A program made the translations under genes and the position numbers. The notes beneath the pieces were generated by a model, which saw nothing but the letters and a program-made list of their open reading frames with translations, had not been told where the DNA came from and searched no databases. A DNA stretch of 11,459 nucleotides from Anderseniella sp. Lineage in GTDB: Bacteria > Pseudomonadota > Alphaproteobacteria > Rhizobiales > Aestuariivirgaceae. The DNA is taken from the NCBI GenBank assembly GCA_013041995.1, contig JABDRA010000436.1, positions 1-11,459 on the forward strand, written 5' to 3'. Of this stretch, positions 6,701 through 11,459 are shown piece after piece (the first letter of the stretch is position 1; every line of letters begins with the position of its first letter).

Positions 6701-6703
6701 CAA

Positions 6704-6787
6704 GGTCCCTGCTCCAGGAATCGAGTTCCCTGATCTGCAAAAATCGTTCCCTGCTACGCAAATTATTTTCCCTGTTACAATTTTTAG
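6704..6787 (+). repeat. Four direct repeats in 21-bp register (iteron-like array)
   Basis: The core CCCTG occurs at 6707, 6728, 6749 and 6770, exactly 21 bp apart, as GTCCCTG, GTTCCCTG, GTTCCCTG and TTTCCCTG. The two middle units share a wider pattern, GTTCCCTG followed by GCAAA 5 nt later. The spacing is two turns of the helix, so proteins bound to the cores would line up on one face. Such arrays occur as replication iterons, centromere-like partition sites and cooperative operators. It begins immediately after the HTH gene and belongs to the same module. Confidence 0.75.
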
Positions 6788-6896
6788 GGAAACCCGCACT
6801 TAAAATACTGTTTTTGCTACATATTATGACTCGATCAAGACCCAATACAGTTTCATTTTGCAAAAATTCCCTGTATTTTCCCGGTAGAACAGGGAA
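6767..6896. repeat. Inverted copies of the TTCCCTG motif beyond the direct array
   Basis: The fourth direct copy, TTTCCCT at 6767-6773, is paired with AGGGAAA at 6786-6792 (7-bp perfect arms, 12-bp spacer). Further on, TTCCCTGT at 6867-6874 faces ACAGGGAA at 6889-6896 (8-bp perfect arms, 14-bp spacer), preceded by a GCAAAAA run as in the direct units. The same heptamer core therefore appears about seven times in 190 bp, in both orientations, in otherwise AT-rich sequence. Confidence 0.65.
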
Positions 6897-6949
6897 ATAG
6901 CACCTGAGACGAGTTCGCACAGGACTGGCTCCACCGCCAGATAGGTCAA

Positions 6950-6984
6950 GGACGTTGAGGCGACATCGCTTCAGCGTCCTTTTT
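6950..6984 (+). terminator. Rho-independent terminator
   Basis: GGACGTTGAGGCG (6950-6962) pairs with CGCTTCAGCGTCC (6967-6979) through a 13-position stem with one mismatch and one G-U pair, an ACAT tetraloop and five T residues at 6980-6984. It would end plus-strand transcription coming through the HTH gene and the repeat array, 250 bp after the HTH stop. The minus-strand version lacks a T-run after the stem. Confidence 0.75.
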
Positions 6985-7114
6985 GTCTGGATATGTCCAG
7001 GGATTAGCCGCTTACCGTGCTGGAATGTCTGTCCGAGAGATAGGGTTTTGCCGGGCAATGCGGCCCAGCTACCGGTCAGGCTTGTTCGGTGACCGCACCA
7101 GACATGGCACTGCA

Positions 7115-8305
7115 TCAATAGCTGCGCGGCAATCCCAGAACGTGCTGGCCGAGATAGCCAAGGATCATGTTCTTCGAGATGGGCGCTGTCTGATAAAGCC
7201 GTGCCTCGCGCCACTTGCGTTCAATCCCGTATTCCCGGGCAAAGGCGAAACCGCCATAGACCTGCATGCAGACCTCAGCCGCCTGCCACGAGGCGTCTGC
7301 GGCCAGAAGCTTGGCCATGTTTGCCTCAGCGGCAACCTTGTGGCCGGAATCAAACAGGGCGGCGGCCTTCCTGACCATCAGTTCGGCTGCCTGAGCGTCG
7401 GCATAGGCCTTGGCGATGGGAAACTGTATCCCCTGGTTTGCACCGATAGGGCCGCCAAAAACCTTGCGCTCGTTGGCGTATTCGCACGCCTTGCGGATGA
7501 AATATTTGGCATCGCCGATGCATTCCGACGCGATCAGGATTCGCTCTGCATTCATGCTGTCCACGATATAGCGGAAGCCTTTTCCCTCTTCGCCGACCAG
7601 CGTGTCGCCGGGAATTTCGAGGTTGTCGATAAAGACCTCGCAGGTGTTGTGGTTGATCATCGCATCGATCTTGCGCAACTCGATGCCATTGCCGACGGCC
7701 TCGCGCATATCGAGCAGGAAAACGGACATGCCGTCGGAGCGTTTCTGCACATCAGCGGCGGGCGTAGTGCGTGCCAGAAGCAGCATCAGGTCTGATTCAA
7801 ATGCGCGGCTGGTCCAGACCTTCTGGCCGTTGACTATATAAGTACCGCTTTCGGTCCGTTCGGCCCGGGTCTTGAGTTGCGTGGTGTCGCTGCCGGTGGT
7901 GGGCTCGGTCACCCCGAATGCCTGAAGGCGCAATTCACCGCTGGCTATTGCAGGCAGGTATTTCTGCTTTTGCTCAGGCGAGCCATATTTCAGAACCGTG
8001 CCCATCGTATACATCTGCGCATGGCAGGCGGCCGCATTGCAGCCGCGCTCATGGATCGTTTCAAGCACTGCAACTGCAGCGCTGAGCGGCAGGCCGGAAC
8101 CGCCATATTCCTCGGGGATCAGGGCACCCAGAAACCCCGACTCTGTCAGGGTCTTGACGAATTCGGTTGGATACTGATCAGCCTTGTCGAGCTTGTTCCA
8201 GTACTCATTGGGGAAGTCATCACACAGTTTGCCCACCGCGTCGCGAATGTCGGTCCAGTCCTCGGAGGCGGGAATAGAAAGCGCGTCATTGTCCATCATG
8301 TTCAT
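7115..8305 (-). CDS. Acyl-CoA dehydrogenase
   Basis: This FAD-dependent enzyme, 396 residues from ATG at 8305, introduces an alpha,beta double bond into an acyl-CoA and passes electrons to ETF. AGGA stands 7 nt before this ATG, so I prefer it to an in-frame GTG at 8341 that would overlap the preceding gene. The order is a helical N-terminal domain, the flavin/substrate strand region (AFGVTEPTTGSDTTQLKTRA, VNGQKVWTS), and the C-terminal helical domain with ERKVFGGPIGANQGIQFPIA and QVYGGFAFAREYGIERKWRE. Where many family members have the catalytic Glu in YEGT, this protein reads YQTAP. Its general base may instead be Glu254 in NAERILIA, the position used by isovaleryl-CoA dehydrogenase-type enzymes; this is an inference from memory of the alignment. 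It follows the CoA-transferase by 16 nt and presumably oxidises the acyl-CoA made by that enzyme. Substrate unknown. Confidence 0.93.
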   Translation of the reverse strand: MNMMDNDALSIPASEDWTDIRDAVGKLCDDFPNEYWNKLDKADQYPTEFVKTLTESGFLGALIPEEYGGSGLPLSAAVAVLETIHERGCNAAACHAQMYTMGTVLKYGSPEQKQKYLPAIASGELRLQAFGVTEPTTGSDTTQLKTRAERTESGTYIVNGQKVWTSRAFESDLMLLLARTTPAADVQKRSDGMSVFLLDMREAVGNGIELRKIDAMINHNTCEVFIDNLEIPGDTLVGEEGKGFRYIVDSMNAERILIASECIGDAKYFIRKACEYANERKVFGGPIGANQGIQFPIAKAYADAQAAELMVRKAAALFDSGHKVAAEANMAKLLAADASWQAAEVCMQVYGGFAFAREYGIERKWREARLYQTAPISKNMILGYLGQHVLGLPRSY

Positions 8306-8321
8306 GTCATCTTCCTGCGTG

Positions 8322-9497
8322 TCAGATTGCGCCACTGGCACGCAGCGCTGAAATACGGTTGGCGTCTATGCCGTAGTCCGATAAAACCTCGTCGGTATGC
8401 TCGCCCGCTTCAGGCGTTGGCGTACGCAGCGAAGCCGGCGTGCGCGAGAGATCGACTGGCTGGCCAACCAACTGAACCTCACCGCGCTGTGGATGCATCA
8501 CCGATTGTGCAATACCCACATGCTGCACCTGTGGATCCGCGAAGACTTCGTTCATGCGGTAGATCGGTCCGGCAGGCACGCCGTTTGTATCCAGTATCCC
8601 GATCCATTCGGCACTGGTCCGGGTGGCAAAGATCGGGCGCAGCAGGCCCCAGATTTCGTCACGCCGCGCCGTGCGGTCGCCAACCTGTGCATAGGCCGGG
8701 TCCTCACCCCATTCGGGATGATCCAGCGCCTGACACAGAGCGCGCCACTGACCGTCGCCGCCAACGCCCAGATTGATATGCCCGTCGCGGGTGGCAACCA
8801 CCCCCATCGGGGTCACGGTGGGATGATCGTTGCCGGCCTGTTCAGGCACCTCCGCGTCGACCAGATAGCGCGCAGCCTGAAAATCCATCAGCGCAATCTG
8901 CGCCTGCAGGAGCGACGTCTGTACCCATTGTCCTTGGCCGGACTTTTCGCGTTCGGCCAGCGCCACAAGTATACCGGTCGCCGCGTACAGTCCCGCTGAC
9001 AGGTCAGCTACAGCAGTGCCTGCCCGCATTGGCGCCTCTCCCGGAAAACCGGTGACGCCCATCAGACCGCCCATGCCTTGCGCGATCTGATCGAAACCTG
9101 CCTTGTTTTCATACGGCCCGTCCTGCCCAAAACCGGAAATTGACGCCAGGATGATGCGCGGATTGACGGCATGAAGCGCGTTGTAACCGATACCCAGTCG
9201 GGTTTTGACGTTCGGGCGGAAATTCTCGACCACCACATCGGCGTGCCGCGCCAGATCGAGGAACAGGGCCTTGCCATCGGGATGCTTGAGATTGAGCGTG
9301 ATAGAGCGCTTGTTGCGGTGAAGGTTCAGCATGTCGAAGCCATCACGGCTACCGCTTACATTTGCATTGGCATCGAGGCCTTCAGGCGCGTCGATCTTGA
9401 CAACGTCGGCGCCAAAATCTGCCAGCACGCGGCAGCAATGCGGCCCGGCCCGCACACGGGTCAGATCCAGAACCTTAAGGTGGTCGAGCGCAGTCAT
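8322..9497 (-). CDS. CaiB/BaiF family CoA-transferase (class III)
   Basis: The 391-residue product matches the full length of class III CoA-transferases, which move CoA between carboxylic acids through an aspartyl-CoA intermediate. Family signatures are RAGPHCCRVLADFGADVVKI (15-35), NKRSITLNLKHPDGK (62-76), ENFRPNVKTRLGIGY (91-105) and SGFGQDGPYENKAGFD (121-136). The candidate catalytic aspartate is Asp165 in AGTAVADLSAG, aligned with the Asp of formyl-CoA transferase. ATG at 9497 overlaps the TGA of the deacetylase gene as ATGA, with GGGAG upstream, so the two are translationally coupled. Together with the acyl-CoA dehydrogenase 16 nt downstream it forms a common catabolic pair: activation of an acid to its CoA ester, then dehydrogenation. 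The acid is not identifiable; oxalate, carnitine and bile-acid enzymes all share this family. Confidence 0.93.
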   Translation of the reverse strand: MTALDHLKVLDLTRVRAGPHCCRVLADFGADVVKIDAPEGLDANANVSGSRDGFDMLNLHRNKRSITLNLKHPDGKALFLDLARHADVVVENFRPNVKTRLGIGYNALHAVNPRIILASISGFGQDGPYENKAGFDQIAQGMGGLMGVTGFPGEAPMRAGTAVADLSAGLYAATGILVALAEREKSGQGQWVQTSLLQAQIALMDFQAARYLVDAEVPEQAGNDHPTVTPMGVVATRDGHINLGVGGDGQWRALCQALDHPEWGEDPAYAQVGDRTARRDEIWGLLRPIFATRTSAEWIGILDTNGVPAGPIYRMNEVFADPQVQHVGIAQSVMHPQRGEVQLVGQPVDLSRTPASLRTPTPEAGEHTDEVLSDYGIDANRISALRASGAI

Positions 9498-10428
9498 TGC
9501 GGCGCTCCCGTCGAGTAATCGGCCATACCGGCGCCATCGGTTCCATCTGCACCAATGAACCAGTCTCCCATGGTACTGGACGTTACAAAGACCGTGTCCT
9601 CACGGGCTGACAGAATATCCAGTGCCTTCTGGAAATAATAGGCCACGTGCGGAACACCGATAATGTGAGGGTGCAACGCCAGTGTCAGCACACGCGGGTT
9701 ATTCTCGACCTCGCGTTCAAAGACCGCGACCGTTGCTTCCAGTCGCTTCAGCATCTCATCGGACGAACTTTGCTGGATGGCGTAGATCGGGACGTCGTTC
9801 AGTTCGAACGTATAGGGCAAGGCCACCATCGGTCCATGTTTCGTCCGCATCCAGGTGGGCAGGTCATCCAAAGCCCAGTCATGCAGGAACTCTATACCTT
9901 GCGCCTTCAGAATATCGGGCGTGTCCGCAGTTTCGCCCAGGCCGGGGCCGAGCCATGCGCGGGTCTTGATGCCGCCGGCCTTTTCCAGACGTCCAGGGAC
10001 TGACGGATAATTGCGGCTTCGTCGTCGGCCTGCTTGAGTGACTGCTGGAACCAGCCGTGTCCCACAAGCTCCCAACCGGCGGCGACGATTGCATCGCTCA
10101 GCGCGGGATAGACGTCGCAGACCTGCGCGTTCATGAAAGCGGACGCGGGCAAGGAACGGTCTGACAACATCTTCATGATCCGCGGCATCCCGACACGCAT
10201 GCCGTATTCAACCCAGGCGTAGTTCGGGATGTCGGGTGGCGCCGGGGTCGCGCCGTGCGGCGCAGGAATGATGCCGCGCGGCATCGGCCGGTCAAACGGG
10301 CAGTATTCGACGTTCATGACGACATGCACCATCAAGGGCTTGCCGTTCAATGGCTCCAGCCGGGGACGGTCGCTGGCCATCTGGTACGGAATGCGCGGGT
10401 TTGGCCACATTGTATTGTCCTTCGCCAT
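9494..10428 (-). pseudogene. NodB-fold polysaccharide deacetylase-like protein, split by a one-base frameshift
   Basis: Two minus-strand frames together make one protein. The first runs from ATG 10428 through NVEYCPFDRPMPRG, MPRIMKMLSDRSLPASAFMN, GWELVGHGWFQQS and IIRQSLD. The second continues as RLEKAGGIKTRAWLGPGLGE through LALHPHIIGVPH to TGA at 9494. The break lies near 9989-9993: the DNA reads CTGGACGTCTGG, and one more C (GAC CGT) would join the frames perfectly. Restored, it would be about 311 residues. It resembles the PuuE/allantoinase-like branch of the carbohydrate esterase 4 (NodB) fold, which hydrolyses C-N bonds in amides or N-acetyl groups. Metal-site histidines are likely in VGHGW and LHPHI. 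The start is chosen for AAAGAG about 7 nt upstream. As read, it would yield a truncated 5' product. Both halves look unchanged otherwise, so the shift is either recent or a sequencing error. Confidence 0.83.
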
Positions 10429-10447
10429 GCTGATCTCTTTCAAAGTG

Positions 10448-10490
10448 CTAGAGCAACTTTATGGGTTCAAGTGAACCCATGTTGCTCTAG
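10448..10490. terminator. Large intergenic palindrome, terminator-like or dispersed repeat
   Basis: CTAGAGCAA (10448-10456) pairs with TTGCTCTAG (10482-10490), and ATGGGTTCA (10461-10469) pairs with TGAACCCAT (10472-10480). The result is a two-step stem of 18 bp with a small CTTT/G internal loop and a 2-nt apex. Its right end supplies the TAG stop of the ABC ATPase gene. I recall CTAGAGCA...TGCTCTAG palindromes as abundant between genes in Rhizobiales. It lacks a T-run but could still end or attenuate transcription between the ABC gene and the deacetylase gene, or protect the 3' end of the upstream message. Confidence 0.6.
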
Positions 10491-11459
10491 TGAATGTGAA
10501 GACGCAGTGCGCCCGGCGTCCAGTAAAGCCGTACATCGGACCCTGGCTGCGGCAGATCGTCGAGGTCATCAACAACACGCGAAACCATGTCATGGTCCGA
10601 ACCGACATTCACCAGGTGAGATGTCGTGAGACCAAGATAAACCGCCTCACTATATGTTCCTGACAGGGAATGGCCAGGTTTCGCATCGGTATTACCATTG
10701 CCAAGATCCATACGCGTCAACTCTGATCGAATTGACAGGGATACCGTGTCGCCGACGGAAACAGGTTGACCCCGGCTGTCCACCCTGAGCGTCTCGCCAG
10801 TGCCGATGTCGACCATCACCTCGGACCCGGATTTTCCGGTGACCTTGCCTGACAGCATATTGTTTTCGCCTACGAAGCTTGCCGTGAACTTGCGTTCCGG
10901 TGACCGGTAAATGTCGCGTGCCCGGCCATGTTCGATCAGGTCACCGTCAGCAATCAGCGCGATGCGGTCAGCTACCGTCATGGCCTCTTCCTGGTTATGA
11001 GTGACATGGATGAAGGTAATGCCGACCTTTTCCTGCAAATGCTTGAGTTCCAGGCACATGTCCTTGCGCAATTGAGCATCGAGCGCGGCCAGCGGCTCAT
11101 CAAGCAGCAGAACGTCGCGTTCCAGCACCATGGCACGTGCAAGCTGCACTCTCTGCTGCTGTCCGCCTGACAACTCGTGCGGCTTGCGGTCGGCGTATCC
11201 GGTCAACCCGACGAGATCAAGTGCGGCAGCCCCTTTTTCAAGGATCTGCGATTTTGGCAGCCCCGCGATCTTGAGACCATAACCGACGTTCTGCAGCACG
11301 TTCATGTGCGGGAACAGCGCGTAGGATTGAAACACCATTGAGGTTGGCCGCTTGTCCGGCGGCAGGTGACCGACATCCTTGCCGTGCAGCAGGACTGAGC
11401 CCCTGGTAGGCTTGTGGAAGCCTCCGATTGTGCGCAGCAGCGTCGTCTTGCCGCCGCCG
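10487..11459 (-). CDS. ABC transporter ATPase, spermidine/putrescine (PotA) type, 5' end outside window
   Basis: The minus-strand frame enters the window inside the Walker A loop (GGGKTTLLRTIGGFHKPTRG) and runs to a TAG at 10487, giving the last 324 residues of a protein that should be about 350-370 long. In order it has the Q-loop (MVFQSYALFPHMNV), the ABC signature LSGGQQQRVQLARA, Walker B LLLDEPLAALD and the H-loop HVTHNQEEAM. A C-terminal region of about 130 residues follows, with the TOBE-type pattern (FVGENNMLSGKV, SIRSELTRM, YLGLTTSHLVNVG). This is the layout of ATPases that drive importers of polyamines, iron and related small solutes. Permease and binding-protein genes are expected upstream, beyond the right edge. 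A palindrome at its stop separates it from the catabolic genes, but all point the same way, suggesting the imported compound feeds them. The polyamine class is family-level; the actual substrate is not shown. Confidence 0.92.
   Translation of the reverse strand, partial: GGGKTTLLRTIGGFHKPTRGSVLLHGKDVGHLPPDKRPTSMVFQSYALFPHMNVLQNVGYGLKIAGLPKSQILEKGAAALDLVGLTGYADRKPHELSGGQQQRVQLARAMVLERDVLLLDEPLAALDAQLRKDMCLELKHLQEKVGITFIHVTHNQEEAMTVADRIALIADGDLIEHGRARDIYRSPERKFTASFVGENNMLSGKVTGKSGSEVMVDIGTGETLRVDSRGQPVSVGDTVSLSIRSELTRMDLGNGNTDAKPGHSLSGTYSEAVYLGLTTSHLVNVGSDHDMVSRVVDDLDDLPQPGSDVRLYWTPGALRLHIH

Larger units (their letters stand above)
6701..7114. other. Intergenic region holding the iteron array and terminator
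   Basis: No gene is supported in these 414 bp between the HTH gene and the end of the acyl-CoA dehydrogenase gene. It holds the 21-bp repeats, the inverted TTCCCTG copies and the terminator at 6950-6984. From 6985 to 7114 the base composition returns to that of the right-hand metabolic genes, so the right boundary of the module probably lies near the terminator. In that last part, CGGTCA and TGACCG form a short hairpin without a T-run near 7074-7096. Confidence 0.6.

Noticed and set aside
6704..6787. CRISPR-like array
   Set aside because: Units are 21 bp with only about 8 conserved bases, no separate spacers and no cas genes; protein-binding repeats fit better.
6985..7114. tRNA or integration-target RNA gene at the right side of the module
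   Set aside because: No cloverleaf, anticodon arm or CCA-type 3' end could be found; only a short hairpin is present.
6983..7795. 270-codon plus-strand frame reaching into the acyl-CoA dehydrogenase region
   Set aside because: Almost all of it is antisense to a clear acyl-CoA dehydrogenase; its first residues (AYRAGMSVREIGF) look superficially HTH-like but are too short to support a gene.
8305..8341. Longer start (GTG 8341) for the acyl-CoA dehydrogenase
   Set aside because: It would overlap the CoA-transferase by 20 bp, while ATG 8305 has AGGA at proper distance.
7877..8999. Long plus-strand frames opposite the dehydrogenase and CoA-transferase genes
   Set aside because: They are antisense to well-conserved proteins and contain only Arg-, Pro- and Ala-rich sequence typical of high-GC shadow frames.

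Overview
The window looks like part of an alphaproteobacterial chromosome or large plasmid, probably Rhizobiales or Rhodobacterales. The reasons are the protein families (RepB-like ParB proteins, a CaiB/BaiF transferase and acyl-CoA dehydrogenase pair, a PotA-type ABC ATPase), the high-GC coding style of the right-hand third, and a CTAGAGCA...TGCTCTAG intergenic palindrome of a kind I recall as common in Rhizobiales. No RNA gene or CRISPR array was recognised.

Region 1 (1-1378, minus strand) is the first 459 codons of a large surface or secreted protein built from cadherin-like/VCBS-type repeats. The gene runs off the left edge. An AT-rich gap (1379-1664) with a 15-bp palindrome lies upstream of it.

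Region 2 (1665-2470) is an 806-bp IS6-family insertion sequence. It has 17-bp imperfect terminal inverted repeats and a DDE transposase gene broken by a TAA at codon 6. I see no 8-bp target duplication, which suggests a past deletion or rearrangement next to it.

Region 3 (about 2490-6985) is the most unusual part. On the minus strand, a serine recombinase, a first ParB/RepB-like protein and a second ParB/RepB-like protein are packed with a GTGA overlap and then a 2-nt gap. A possible small fourth ORF follows 2 nt after the second ParB. A small helix-turn-helix protein is transcribed divergently from the recombinase. The divergent gap holds a perfect 10-bp inverted repeat that looks like an operator. 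After the HTH gene come four TTCCCTG-type repeats spaced exactly 21 bp, further inverted copies of the same motif, and an intrinsic terminator. There is no ParA-type ATPase and no replication initiator gene. I read this as an integrated, self-regulated recombinase plus ParB module of unknown function.

Region 4 (7115-11459, minus strand) is metabolic. It encodes the ATPase of a spermidine/putrescine-type ABC importer (5' end beyond the window), a NodB-fold polysaccharide deacetylase-like protein split by a one-base frameshift, a CaiB/BaiF CoA-transferase (ATGA-coupled to the deacetylase) and an acyl-CoA dehydrogenase 16 nt further on. Together they suggest uptake of a small, possibly amine- or amide-containing compound, hydrolysis, CoA activation and alpha,beta-oxidation. 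The substrate cannot be read from the sequence. A strong palindrome separates the ABC gene from the other three.
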